A DNA stretch of 34,576 nucleotides from Phenylobacterium sp. (GTDB lineage Bacteria > Pseudomonadota > Alphaproteobacteria > Caulobacterales > Caulobacteraceae). Under the pieces are notes generated by a model, which was not told the DNA's origin, did not search any database, and saw only the letters and a list, made by a program, of their open reading frames with translations. Location: positions 1 through 34,576 of the forward strand of contig NZ_SSMZ01000173.1 in the NCBI RefSeq assembly GCF_004799395.1, in the 5' to 3' direction. Of the stretch, positions 8,445 through 17,089 are shown in pieces. A program made the translations under genes and the position numbers. Position 1 is the first letter of the stretch. Each line of letters begins with the position of its first letter.

Positions 8445-8752
8445 GGTCAGGTCGGGAGCGATGACTTGTCTGCTGCCGACGGCAGGCCGTCTCGGCCCAT
8501 ATCTGTTTGATAGCGGCTGTCTCACCGGTCGGACACTGGCCGTGGCAGCGGCGGCTTGCTGGCTTGAAGAGCCGGTGGGCCGCTGCCCCGCTCTCGCTCA
8601 GACGGGCGGAGGCATGTGTAACCTCCCGTAACGTCCCCGGAACCGTAAGAAACTTGGCGCGGCGCGCGGAGCGTGGCGCCTAGCGCTTCCTCCGAACCCG
8701 CGGCTCGTGCTGCGAGTGGCGCCTTCTCGTGTTCCGACTGGACTGCCGCGCG
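8445..8752. other. Leader region of the TonB receptor with a long hairpin
   Basis: No gene is supported in these 308 bases. The stretch 8544-8587 folds into a GC-rich hairpin: GGCAGCGGC at 8544-8552 pairs perfectly with GCCGCTGCC at 8579-8587, and inside it CTGGCT (8559-8564) pairs with AGCCGG (8570-8575). A smaller GGAGG/CCTCC hairpin sits at 8608-8626. No T-run follows, so a typical Rho-independent terminator is unlikely. I could not match it to a cobalamin or other known riboswitch. Confidence 0.4.
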
Positions 8753-10957
8753 ATGCGCCTTCCGAACCGCCCGACAGTCCTGAGCCTCCTGGCCGGCGTT
8801 GCGGCCGTGGCCCTGGCGTCCGCCGCGGTCGCCCAGACTGAGCCCGGCGCGCCGCCGGCCGCCAAACCCGCCGCGCCGAAGGCCCCCGCCAAGCCGGGCC
8901 CGCCCGCAGTGGTCAGCGAGATCGTCGTCACCGCCGCCTCGCACCTCAACCTGATCGGCGTCGCCGCGACCGCGAGCCAGGGCTCGATCACCGAGGAGGA
9001 GCTGCAGCTGCGCCCGGTCTACCGCGTCGGCCAGCTGCTGGAGACGACGCCTGGCCTGGTGGTCACCGTCCACTCCGGCGAGGGCAAGGCCCAGCAGTAC
9101 CTGCTGCGCGGCTTCAACCTCGACCACGGCACCGACATCGCCAACTTCGTCGACGACATGCCGGTGAACCGCTCCACCAACACCCACGGCCAGGGCTATT
9201 CGGACTCGAATTTCATGATGCCCGAGGTCTTCAACGGCCTCGACTACACCAAGGGTCCCTATTACGCCGCGGTCGGCGACTTCGGGGCGGTGGCCTCCAC
9301 CCACGTGAAGATGGCCGACGAGATCCCCAACCAGATGTCGCTCAGCGCCGGCACGCTCGGCGTCTACAACGGGTTCATCGGCGGGACCTATAGGATCGAC
9401 GACACCGACCGGCTGATGGGCGGCGTCTATCTCGGCCACGTGGACGGCCCGTTCACCCACCCGGACAACTTCCGCAAGATCGACGGCGTCATCCGCTACA
9501 GCCACGGCGAGACGGACGACGGCTACGACCTGACGGCGATGTACTACAAGGGCCAGGGCAACCTCACGACCGACCAGCCGCTGCGCGCCATCCAGGAGGG
9601 CCTGATCGGCCGCTACGGCACGCTGGATCCCTCCGACGGCAGCTTCTCGGAACGCTTCAGCCTCTCCGGCCACTTCGCCGCCAAGGGCGACGACTGGCGC
9701 TTCGTGGCCAGCGCCTACGCCATCCGCTGGCGGATGTACCTCTACAACGACTTCACCCACTTCCTCGAAGATCCGGTGAACGGCGACCAGGAGAAACAGG
9801 ACGAGGCCCGAACCACGCTCGGCGGCCAGGCGGCGATCCACTATCTGAGGGACTTCGGCGACATCACCACCGACACCGTCGCGGGCCTGCAGTTGCGCTA
9901 CGACGACGCCTACGTCGACCGCCGCCACACCGTGCAACGCACGGTCCTGGACTACTGCGAGATCGCACAGCCCGAAGGCCCGGCGACCCCGCAGCCCGCG
10001 GTGGATGGCGCCTGCAACGCCGACCGCGTCCACCTCTTGGACCTCGGCCCCTATGTCGAGAGCACGATCCGCTGGACGCCCTGGCTCAGGACCATCGTCG
10101 GCCTGCGCGAGGAATATTACCACGCCACCGACCAAAGCTTCGTCACCGGCTTCTCAGGCTCTGGCAGCCAGACCCTGTTCCAGCCCAAGGCCAGCCTGGT
10201 GCTGGGTCCCTGGGAGAAGACCGAGCTCTACCTCAGCGCCGGCCGCGGCTTCCATTCCGACGACGTGCGCGGCGTCTTCGGCACGGTGCCCATCGAGGGC
10301 GAGCCAGTGGGCGCTGGCCGCACGCCGTTCCTGGCGCCGGCCATTGGCGAAGAGGTCGGCCTGCGCACCAACATCATCCCCAAGGTCGCCCTGCAGCTCT
10401 CGGTCTTCCAGGAAACCTTCCAGTCCGAGCTGGCCTATGACGCCGACGTCGGCCAGGACACGGCCAGCGCGCCCAGCCGCCGCCAGGGCGTCGAGTTCTC
10501 CGGCCAGTACAAGCCGCTTCCCTGGCTGGAACTGAACACCGACCTGGCCTTCTCCAAGGCCCGCTACACCGGCGACTTCGCCACCTTCGGCCTGGTACAG
10601 CCGTTCATCGCCAATGCGCCGAGCTTCATCGGCTCCTTCGGGGTGATCGTCGACGACCTCGGCCCGTGGTTCGGCGGCCTGCAATGGCGCGCGCTCGGCA
10701 AATACCCGATCAACGACGGCGAGGAATTCCCGCAGGACAAGGGCTACTCCGAGTTCAACGCCGACATCGGCTACAAGGTGAACCCGCACCTGCGCCTGCA
10801 GATGAGCGTCTTCAACCTGACCAACACCAAGGCGGACTCGGCGGCCTATTTCTACACCACCCGCCTGAAGGGCGAGCCCGCAGACGGCATCCCCGACGTC
10901 CAGGTCCACCCGCTCGAGCCGATCTCCGTGGTCTTCAAGGCCACAGCCTATTTCTGA
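8753..10957 (+). CDS. TonB-dependent outer membrane receptor
   Basis: A 734-residue beta-barrel receptor for TonB-energised uptake. The signal peptide (VLSLLAGVAAVALASAAVAQ) is followed by a Pro/Ala linker, a TonB-box-like SEIVVTAAS and a plug domain with LLETTPGLVVTVHSGEGKA and QQYLLRGFNLDHG. The barrel ends in an aromatic residue (VFKATAYF), as outer membrane proteins do. The ATG at 8753 opens directly onto the signal peptide; a GTG at 8729 is the alternative. No siderophore, vitamin or sugar gene is adjacent, so the ligand is unknown. The leader holds a strong hairpin. The 3' end overlaps the convergent aminotransferase by 10 bases. Confidence 0.93.
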   Translation: MRLPNRPTVLSLLAGVAAVALASAAVAQTEPGAPPAAKPAAPKAPAKPGPPAVVSEIVVTAASHLNLIGVAATASQGSITEEELQLRPVYRVGQLLETTPGLVVTVHSGEGKAQQYLLRGFNLDHGTDIANFVDDMPVNRSTNTHGQGYSDSNFMMPEVFNGLDYTKGPYYAAVGDFGAVASTHVKMADEIPNQMSLSAGTLGVYNGFIGGTYRIDDTDRLMGGVYLGHVDGPFTHPDNFRKIDGVIRYSHGETDDGYDLTAMYYKGQGNLTTDQPLRAIQEGLIGRYGTLDPSDGSFSERFSLSGHFAAKGDDWRFVASAYAIRWRMYLYNDFTHFLEDPVNGDQEKQDEARTTLGGQAAIHYLRDFGDITTDTVAGLQLRYDDAYVDRRHTVQRTVLDYCEIAQPEGPATPQPAVDGACNADRVHLLDLGPYVESTIRWTPWLRTIVGLREEYYHATDQSFVTGFSGSGSQTLFQPKASLVLGPWEKTELYLSAGRGFHSDDVRGVFGTVPIEGEPVGAGRTPFLAPAIGEEVGLRTNIIPKVALQLSVFQETFQSELAYDADVGQDTASAPSRRQGVEFSGQYKPLPWLELNTDLAFSKARYTGDFATFGLVQPFIANAPSFIGSFGVIVDDLGPWFGGLQWRALGKYPINDGEEFPQDKGYSEFNADIGYKVNPHLRLQMSVFNLTNTKADSAAYFYTTRLKGEPADGIPDVQVHPLEPISVVFKATAYF

Positions 10958-12120
10958 CGCGCGGCCAGATACCCCGCCAGCCGCTCCAGGCCCGCCGCGT
11001 TGGTCTCCGGCCTGTTGGCGAAGCACCAACGCAGCCAGCCCTGGCCTTCCGGCCCAAACGCCGAGCCGGGCGCCAGACCCACCGCGGCCTTGTCGATCAG
11101 GTCCTTGGCGAAGGCCACGGAATCGGTGACGCCCTCGACGCGGAAGAAGGCGTACATGCCGCCCTCGGGCTCCGGCGCGTCGACGCCCGGCATCTGGCGC
11201 AGCGCCCCGATCACCTGGTCCTTGACCACCGCCAGCTCGGTGCGCAGGTCAGCGATATGCGCCTCGCCCTCGTTCAGCGCGGCGATGGCGCCCGACTGAA
11301 TGAAGTCTGGCGCGCAGGAGGTGTTGTACTCGATCACCACCCCCATGGAATTGACCAGGCTCTTCGGCAGCACCATCCAGCCCATCCGCCAGCCGGTCAT
11401 CCGCCAGGCCTTGGAGAAGGTGTTGGTGGAGATCACCCGCTCGTCCTCATCAGCCAGCGGCAGGAACGACGGCGCCGACTTGCCCGGCCCAAAGATCAGC
11501 CGCTCGTAGGGGTCGTCGGTGATCAGCCAGATGCCGTATTCGCGGCACCGCGCCAGGATCGCCGCGCGGTCCTGCGCCGGCAGGGTCCAGCCGGTGGGAT
11601 TGTTCGGCGAGTTGAGGAACAGGACCCTGGTGTCGGGCGTGAGTGCGTCCATCAGCTTGTCGAGGTCGAGCCGCCAGCGGCCCTGGGCGGGGTCCAGCGA
11701 CACCGTCTCCATCCGTGCCGAAAGGATGCGCGGGATCTCCACGATGTTGGGCCAGGCCGGCGTCGTCACCACCACCTTGTCGCCGGGCGAGACCACCGCC
11801 TGGCTGACCAGCATCAGGGCGTTGACGCCGGCGCTGGTGATGCCCAGCCGCTCGAAGGCGATCGGCTGGTCATGCAGCCGGCTGAGATAGGCCGACAGCG
11901 CTTCGCGCAGGTCCGGCCGCCCCAGGTTGTGGGTATAGAAGGTCTCGCCGTCCATCAGCGCCTTGGCGGTCGCCTCGCGAATGAAGGCCGGCGTCGGCTG
12001 GTCGCTTTCGCCGACCCAGAACTTCAGCACGTCCTTGCGCGCCATGCCGACATTGGCCACCTCGCGGATCTGCGACGTGCGAAGCGCGAGGACATCGGGG
12101 CGGGCGGTGGGGGAGAACAT
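10948..12120 (-). CDS. PLP-dependent class I/II aminotransferase
   Basis: A 390-residue fold-type I aminotransferase of the aspartate/aromatic group. The PLP signatures are complete: SPNNPTG with Asn174, TDDPYE with Asp202/203 and Tyr205, the Schiff-base lysine Lys237 in STNTFSKAWRMTGWRMGW, and the phosphate-binding Arg245. The C-terminal substrate-carboxylate arginine lies in WLRWCFANRPE. It transfers an amino group from an amino acid to a 2-oxo acid, but the substrate cannot be read from the sequence. AGGA lies about nine bases before the ATG at 12120. Its last ten bases are shared with the convergent TonB receptor gene. It appears monocistronic. Confidence 0.92.
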   Translation of the reverse strand: MFSPTARPDVLALRTSQIREVANVGMARKDVLKFWVGESDQPTPAFIREATAKALMDGETFYTHNLGRPDLREALSAYLSRLHDQPIAFERLGITSAGVNALMLVSQAVVSPGDKVVVTTPAWPNIVEIPRILSARMETVSLDPAQGRWRLDLDKLMDALTPDTRVLFLNSPNNPTGWTLPAQDRAAILARCREYGIWLITDDPYERLIFGPGKSAPSFLPLADEDERVISTNTFSKAWRMTGWRMGWMVLPKSLVNSMGVVIEYNTSCAPDFIQSGAIAALNEGEAHIADLRTELAVVKDQVIGALRQMPGVDAPEPEGGMYAFFRVEGVTDSVAFAKDLIDKAAVGLAPGSAFGPEGQGWLRWCFANRPETNAAGLERLAGYLAARQK

Positions 12121-12172
12121 GGGCCCGTCCTAGCGGGCCTGGACGCGCCGAACAATCTCGGGCTCGCGTACC

Positions 12173-12811
12173 TCAGTTTTCACCGGGCATCGTCAGCTTG
12201 TAGGGCTGGCGGATTTCCTTGAACGCCGGCAGCGCCTCGCAGGTCGCTGCGTGGGCCTTCAGCGCCGGCCAGCGGTCCCAGTCGAACTCGGCGGCCAGCG
12301 GATCCGACACGAAGCCGATCATGGTCGTCAGCATGACGTCGGCGTGGCTGAGGCTGTCGTCGAACAGATAGCGGGTCGGGCGAACCTGCCGTTCGGCCTC
12401 CAGCAGGTCCAGGGTCTCACCGATCTGCAGCCGGCAGCGCTCGACCCACAGCGGAAAGGCCGCCTCGCGCAGCACCCGCTCATAGAGCAGGCTCACCGCC
12501 TTGTCGGCGACACCCGCGGCCATGGCAGCCAGGCGCAGGAGGTGGCGGCCGTCCTCGCCGTTGCGGGCCAGCACCGCGCGTTCCGGCCCCACCATGTCAT
12601 CGACCACCGCCAGAATCGCCGCAGAGTCCGTGAACACCGTGCGGTCGTCCGTCACCAGGGTCGGCACCCGGCGCAGCGGGTTGAACTTGGCGATCCTCTC
12701 GGCGTCGCCGAACGTCGACCAGGGCTGGTGCTCGAAGTCGAGCCCATAGGTCCTGAGCGCAATCCCCACCCGCCGCACGAATGGCGAGTCATACTGCCCG
12801 ATCAGCATCAT
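12173..12811 (-). CDS. Glutathione S-transferase family protein
   Basis: A 212-residue cytoplasmic protein with an N-terminal thioredoxin-like domain (residues 1-75) and an all-helical C-terminal domain. The start MMLIGQYDSPFVRRVGIAL carries a serine where many bacterial GSTs have a catalytic Ser or Cys. The cis-proline motif RRVPTLVTDD and the glutathione-contacting TDSAAIL follow. The frame stays open upstream to 13201, but that extension lacks the fold and lies in other-frame sequence. The ATG at 12811 has GGGGAG upstream. It would conjugate glutathione to electrophiles or reduce peroxides; the specific substrate is unknown. Confidence 0.9.
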   Translation of the reverse strand: MMLIGQYDSPFVRRVGIALRTYGLDFEHQPWSTFGDAERIAKFNPLRRVPTLVTDDRTVFTDSAAILAVVDDMVGPERAVLARNGEDGRHLLRLAAMAAGVADKAVSLLYERVLREAAFPLWVERCRLQIGETLDLLEAERQVRPTRYLFDDSLSHADVMLTTMIGFVSDPLAAEFDWDRWPALKAHAATCEALPAFKEIRQPYKLTMPGEN

Positions 12812-12927
12812 GCCGCGGCTCCCCGAAGTCCTGGGGAGGAGATAGTTGCGCCGGGCCGCCGGATGAAGCCCCCATCGGCCCGAGCCGCTGAAGACCTTCA
12901 GATCGACCGATGTTGAGGCGCCGCCGC

Positions 12928-14355
12928 CTACTTCCCGTCCGGCGCGGTGATCGGGCGGGCGTCCTTCCACTTGTAGGGCAAGGTGTCGGGGATCACCGAG
13001 ACCTCGGTGGTGAACTTGAACGGATAGGCCGCGCCGCTGGGATAGGTCAGTTCGACAAAATAGGCGGTCCAGCCCATGGGCGGCTTCTCGACCTTGCCCA
13101 CCCAGGTCCCGTCGGACTGTTGGGTCAGCACTGTCGAGGTGAAGGACTTGCCGATCGTGTCGACGCGGAAGTCGCGGGCCTTGGGGTCGGTCCCCTGCCA
13201 CAGGCGCACCTCGGTGGGCTTCACCGCCGACTTGACCACGATCGCCCCGTCCGGCCGCACCACCCAGGAATAGTTGGGGATCGGCCGCTGATTCAGCACC
13301 GCGTCGTAGAAGGCAGTCATGCTCTCGTTGATGTCGGTGCCCGCCGTCGAGTGCTTCGAATTGGGGATCATCCGCAGCCGTTTCACCTGGGGCAGCAGGT
13401 GATAGGAAAACTTCGTATTGTCCGGCGGGAAGTACTCATCGCCCACCGCGTTGATGATGTACTTCGGCATCTTCATCGCAGGGCGGTCGCGGTAGTTCAG
13501 CGGGTCCTCGATGCGGTTGACCTCGGAGAGGCCGGGCGAGCCGATCATCTCCGGGATCAGGTGGTTCTCGACGTAGTCCTTCAGCGCCGGCGAGAAATAG
13601 CCCATCGCCTCCCAGTGGTGCTTGGCAGTCGCGTCCACGTCGAGCACGTTGATCACGATCGGGATGATCGCCACCACGCGCCGGTCGATGGCGCCCACCA
13701 GCCAGGTCACCCAGGCGCGCTTGGAGCCGCCGGAGACCACGAAGCCGTCGATCTTCAGCTTCCCGCCCGCGTCGCTCGCCAGGTACTGCTGGACCGCGGT
13801 CATCGCCTGGGTCCCGCTCTTGACCATCGGCAGGCGCACCAGGTCGAGGGGATTGCGGTCCTTGGCGAACTTCGCCTGCTGATAGGCGATGATCTCGTCC
13901 TCGACCCTGGGCTTGGGGTCCTCGGCGAAGCGCAGCGGCTGGTTCGGCACGTCGTCCAGCTCGGTGACCACAGAGCTCGTCTCCACTGCCATCTTGGCGA
14001 AGCGGTCGGTGGCCTTGGTCGGCGCGGCGTCGGTGTTGGCGCCGCCTGTGATGAACAGGAAGGCCTTGTCGCGGCTGGCCAGGTTTGTGGACAGCTTGTC
14101 CGGGACGATCACCGTCAGCCAGTGCTTCCACAACGGCTTGTCCACCTCTTTGGCGGTCAGCCAGGTCTGCGAGGTCAGCTCAAGCACCGCCCCGTGATAG
14201 CCCGGCCCCGAGACCGGGCCCACGACCTTCCAGGCGAAGGCCGGGTCGGGCTTGGCCACATAGGCGTCCAGCGCATTCTTCGGATTGGCCAGGACCGGCG
14301 CGCTCGCCAGGACACTGAGCGCCAGGGCGCCGCCGAGCAGCTTCATCAGACGCAT
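12928..14355 (-). CDS. PhoPQ-activated pathogenicity-related family hydrolase
   Basis: 475 residues with a signal peptide (MRLMKLLGGALALSVLASAP), so probably periplasmic. It belongs to the PhoPQ-related (PqaA-like) family, an alpha/beta-hydrolase fold of unclear substrate. The family pattern WKHWLTVIVPDK near 75 is followed by LFITGGANTD and the nucleophile-elbow region VVSGGSKRAWVTW with Ser211. A candidate acid lies in NAVGDEYFPPDN and a candidate histidine in PNSKHSTAG. GGAGGT (14364-14370, read on this strand) fixes the start at 14355 rather than at 14403. It diverges from the carboxylesterase with 122 bases between the starts. Despite the family name, nothing here points to virulence. 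Confidence 0.88.
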   Translation of the reverse strand: MRLMKLLGGALALSVLASAPVLANPKNALDAYVAKPDPAFAWKVVGPVSGPGYHGAVLELTSQTWLTAKEVDKPLWKHWLTVIVPDKLSTNLASRDKAFLFITGGANTDAAPTKATDRFAKMAVETSSVVTELDDVPNQPLRFAEDPKPRVEDEIIAYQQAKFAKDRNPLDLVRLPMVKSGTQAMTAVQQYLASDAGGKLKIDGFVVSGGSKRAWVTWLVGAIDRRVVAIIPIVINVLDVDATAKHHWEAMGYFSPALKDYVENHLIPEMIGSPGLSEVNRIEDPLNYRDRPAMKMPKYIINAVGDEYFPPDNTKFSYHLLPQVKRLRMIPNSKHSTAGTDINESMTAFYDAVLNQRPIPNYSWVVRPDGAIVVKSAVKPTEVRLWQGTDPKARDFRVDTIGKSFTSTVLTQQSDGTWVGKVEKPPMGWTAYFVELTYPSGAAYPFKFTTEVSVIPDTLPYKWKDARPITAPDGK

Positions 14356-14477
14356 GGATATCGAACCTCCCAATGGACCTTTGCCAGTCCTTGGGCGCAC
14401 CATGGCACAGCCGCACGGGCGGCGTAAGAAATCAGGCCGGGGCGCGAAGACGCTCTGCCAAAGGGGCAGGAAAGACC

Positions 14478-16106
14478 ATGAGCAACGACGTGAGCGCCTC
14501 GCGTCGCAGCGTCCTCGCGGGCGCCGCCGGCCTCGGCCTGAGCGCCTTTTCGGGCCGCGCCGGCGCCTATGTCGCCAGCGGCGTCACCCCAGTGGTGAAG
14601 ACCACCAACGGGCCGGTCATCGGCCTGATGGAAGAGGGCGTCCCGACCTTCAAGGGCCTGCGCTACGGCGCCCCGCCGGTGGGCGCGCTGCGCTGGGCGC
14701 CGCCCGCGAAGCCCGCAAGCTGGACGGACCCAGCCGCGGCCATCGCCTTCGGGCCTGCGGCCATCCAGTACGCCTCCGGCGGCGGGGCGGCGCGCTATCC
14801 CGGCGCGGTGGGCCCGGCGCTGAACCAGTTGATGAACTCCGGCGAGGACGCCATCCGCCAGAGCGAGGACTGCCTGTTCCTCAATCTCTGGACGCCGGCC
14901 CTCGACCGCAAGGCCCGGCCGGTGATGGTCTGGTGGCACGGCGGCGGCTTCAACTACGGCAGCGGCAACTGGCCCGTCTATGACGGCCACAACCTGGCCA
15001 GGAACCACGACGTTGTGCTGGTCAGCGTCACCCACCGCTTGAACGCCTTGGGCTTTCTGGAGCTGGCCGACCTGGGCGGCGACCCCGCCTCCGGCAACGT
15101 CGGCATGCTCGACCTGACCGCGTCCCTGCAGTGGGTGAAGGACAACATCGCCAACTTCGGCGGCGACCCCGGCAACGTCACCGTCTTCGGCCAGTCCGGC
15201 GGCGGGGCGAAGGTGTCCACGAGCCTGGCCATGCCTTCGATGACCGGCCTGCGTCACAAGGGCATCGTGGAAAGCGGCGCGGCCCTGCGTTCGGCCGACA
15301 GGGCCTCAGCCACCGATCAGGCGCGCCAACTCATGAAAGTCCTGGAGGTCGCCGACCTTGCGGCGCTGCGCGCGGTCCCGCCCGGGGCGATCATCGCCGC
15401 GGCCAAGTCCCTGGGCGCAATCGGCGGGCGCTGGGGTCCGGTGATGGACGGCGTGGCGATCAAGGGCCATCCCTTCGACCCGGTCGCCAACCCGCTCGGC
15501 CGCGACATCCCCATAATGGTCGGCTGCACCGCCGACGAGCAGACCCTCTACAACGTCGGCTTCGACTCGTGGGGCAAGCAGACCGAGGCCCAGATGATCG
15601 AGCGCCTTCGGGCCCAGTATGGCCCGCTCACCGACAAGCTCGTCGCCGAGGCCAAGGCCAGGTACCCCGCCGACAACCCCAGCTACATGTACGTGGACGT
15701 CACCTCCAAGGCGACCTTCGTCTCCTCCGCCGCCCTGGCGGAGCGCAAGGCCGCCCAGCCGGCGCCCGTCTACATGTACGTATGGGAAGGCCGTACCGCT
15801 GTCGACGGCGGCATGATGCGCGCGCCTCACACCACCGAGATCCCCTTCGTCTTCGACAACGTGACGCTGGGACCGATGCTGCTGGGGACCGCGCCTGCGA
15901 CGCTGGCGCTGGGCAAGCAGGCGAGCGCCGCCTGGACCGCCTTCGCCCGCCACGGCGACCCGAACGACCCGCGGTCGGGCCTGCCCCACTGGCCGCGCTA
16001 CGAGCTCCAGGCGCGGGCCACCATGATGTTCAATTTCAAGAGCCGCATAGACAACGACCCCTATGCCGAATTCCGCAAGCTGATGCCGCCCTTGCGCCCG
16101 GCCTGA
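14478..16106 (+). CDS. Type B carboxylesterase, exported
   Basis: 542 residues. The N-terminus SASRRSVLAGAAGLGLSAFS looks like a twin-arginine signal, which implies export of a folded enzyme. The carboxylesterase type B domain shows FKGLRYGAPPVGALRW, SEDCLFLNLWTP, the oxyanion segment WWHGGGFNYGSGN, the nucleophile Ser240 in VFGQSGGGAKV, Glu354 in CTADEQTLYN and His451 in APHTTEIPF, giving a complete Ser-Glu-His triad. The ATG at 14478 follows AGGGGCAGGAAAG; the frame is open upstream to 14373 but without a signal peptide. It hydrolyses carboxylic esters, probably in the periplasm. It diverges from the PhoPQ-related hydrolase. Confidence 0.92.
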   Translation: MSNDVSASRRSVLAGAAGLGLSAFSGRAGAYVASGVTPVVKTTNGPVIGLMEEGVPTFKGLRYGAPPVGALRWAPPAKPASWTDPAAAIAFGPAAIQYASGGGAARYPGAVGPALNQLMNSGEDAIRQSEDCLFLNLWTPALDRKARPVMVWWHGGGFNYGSGNWPVYDGHNLARNHDVVLVSVTHRLNALGFLELADLGGDPASGNVGMLDLTASLQWVKDNIANFGGDPGNVTVFGQSGGGAKVSTSLAMPSMTGLRHKGIVESGAALRSADRASATDQARQLMKVLEVADLAALRAVPPGAIIAAAKSLGAIGGRWGPVMDGVAIKGHPFDPVANPLGRDIPIMVGCTADEQTLYNVGFDSWGKQTEAQMIERLRAQYGPLTDKLVAEAKARYPADNPSYMYVDVTSKATFVSSAALAERKAAQPAPVYMYVWEGRTAVDGGMMRAPHTTEIPFVFDNVTLGPMLLGTAPATLALGKQASAAWTAFARHGDPNDPRSGLPHWPRYELQARATMMFNFKSRIDNDPYAEFRKLMPPLRPA

Positions 16107-16116
16107 AACCGAACGC

Positions 16117-16173
16117 CGCTACCTTACGTAGAAGTACGATGTGACGCCTCGTCACGTTCACGACTCGGTAGCG
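16117..16173. other. Nested inverted repeats, possible structured RNA
   Basis: An outer 7-base stem, CGCTACC (16117-16123) with GGTAGCG (16167-16173), encloses two perfect small hairpins: CGTA-GAAG-TACG at 16127-16138 and GTGACG-CCT-CGTCAC at 16141-16155. It lies just after the carboxylesterase stop. At 57 bases it is too short for a tRNA. It may be a 3' untranslated structure or a small repeat element. Confidence 0.4.
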
Positions 16174-16226
16174 TTGTCTGCAATCTGAAGTTGCCCGGCG
16201 GCTTTCCAACCACACGGCGGGCTTTG

Positions 16227-16260
16227 ACGGGGCCGGCTCGACTGTTCGGGGCGGCCCCGT
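16227..16260. terminator. Candidate bidirectional terminator hairpin
   Basis: ACGGGGCCG (16227-16235) pairs perfectly with CGGCCCCGT (16252-16260) around a 16-base loop, between the convergent carboxylesterase and thioesterase genes. The flanking T-tracts are short (TTCGATT on +), so it is a weak candidate in either direction. Confidence 0.4.
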
Positions 16261-16273
16261 TCGATTCTGCGGC

Positions 16274-17056
16274 CTAGCTGCGCGCCATCCGCCGCTGCGC
16301 CAGGGCCGCGCAGGTCGCCGAGCCGATCGGGCCCTGCTCGTCGTAGAGGAAGCACTCGCCGATCGCCACGCCGTCGGTGGCGCCGTGGTTGACCACCTCA
16401 TAGCCGATCCATTCGCCGGCCGGCTCGCGGTGCAGATAGACCGTCACGTCGGAGTTGATGAACTCCAGGCCGTTGTCGCCGGCGTTGGCGAAGGGGCTGG
16501 CGAAGTCCGCCGACACCGCCACGCGCACGAACGGCGTCAGCGCCCGGCCGTCCACCAGCTCGCGCACCTCGCTCATCCAGAGCCGCTTCTGGCCGACCGT
16601 CCCGAAGTCGCCGGCGATCCGGCGCGTGGCCCACATGCCCCCCATGCCCGAGCGCCCATCGGTAGGCGGCGGAATGTCAGCCGGCGCCGGCACGACCCAC
16701 GGCTCCGGCTTCCAGACATTGCCCGCCGGGTTCTCGGTGCGCTTCAGGAGCTGGCAGGTTGCCCGCCCCGCGCTGACCCCGCCGGAGACGAACTCCGCGT
16801 CGATCACCTTGATGCGGTTGCCGGCGCGAACGACCTTGGTCGTCACCTCCACCGGCGACAGGTCCGGCAGGCGGTACATGTCCACCGTCAGCCGCGCCGG
16901 CATGAAGTCCGGGCTGCCGTGCAGCCGCTCGATCTCGGCGCCCAGCAGCCCCGCGATCACCCGCCCATGCAGCGAGTTCGGGTTCCACGGCCCCCTCGCC
17001 GCCGGCGTCGGGACGTAATGCGTCCCGTCGATTGTGAAGAAAGGTTCGTTGGCCAT
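16274..17056 (-). CDS. Acyl-CoA thioesterase-like double hot-dog protein
   Basis: A 260-residue cytoplasmic protein with the look of tandem hot-dog thioesterases (TesB/4HBT_3 type). The first half has GPWNPNSLHGRVIAGLLGAE, in which the residues after the histidine resemble the start of the hot-dog helix, and a strand pattern FMPARLTVDMYRLPDLSPVEV. The second half has VSADFASPF followed by INSDVTVYLHREPAGEWIG and the typical end GECFLYDEQGPIG. The ATG at 17056 begins MANEPFFTIDG; the longer frame to 17089 adds an unlikely tail. It would hydrolyse an acyl thioester of unknown chain type. It lies 33 bases downstream of the symporter gene on the same strand and may be co-transcribed with it. Confidence 0.82.
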   Translation of the reverse strand: MANEPFFTIDGTHYVPTPAARGPWNPNSLHGRVIAGLLGAEIERLHGSPDFMPARLTVDMYRLPDLSPVEVTTKVVRAGNRIKVIDAEFVSGGVSAGRATCQLLKRTENPAGNVWKPEPWVVPAPADIPPPTDGRSGMGGMWATRRIAGDFGTVGQKRLWMSEVRELVDGRALTPFVRVAVSADFASPFANAGDNGLEFINSDVTVYLHREPAGEWIGYEVVNHGATDGVAIGECFLYDEQGPIGSATCAALAQRRMARS

Positions 17057-17089
17057 GGCCAAGCTGGGTAGAGGCCCGCCGCGCCGCAA

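Noticed and set aside
8445-8752. Cobalamin or other known riboswitch before the TonB receptor
   Set aside because: I found no B12-box or other core consensus on either strand, only simple hairpins.
8522-10135. A 537-codon minus-strand frame
   Set aside because: It is antisense to the TonB receptor, has biased composition and shows no recognisable domain.
10666-12222. A 518-codon plus-strand frame across the receptor/aminotransferase junction
   Set aside because: It is out of frame with the receptor and antisense to the aminotransferase, with an Arg/Gly/His-rich composition.
12812-13201. N-terminal extension of the glutathione transferase
   Set aside because: The extra 130 codons are Arg/Gly-rich, overlap the neighbouring gene's 3' end and precede a typical GST start with its own ribosome site.
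12910-14427. A 505-codon plus-strand frame
   Set aside because: It is antisense to the PhoPQ-related hydrolase, which has a signal peptide, a ribosome site and family motifs.
16117-16173. A tRNA gene
   Set aside because: The 7-base outer stem looks like an acceptor stem, but the element is only 57 bases and lacks T-loop and anticodon-arm sequences.
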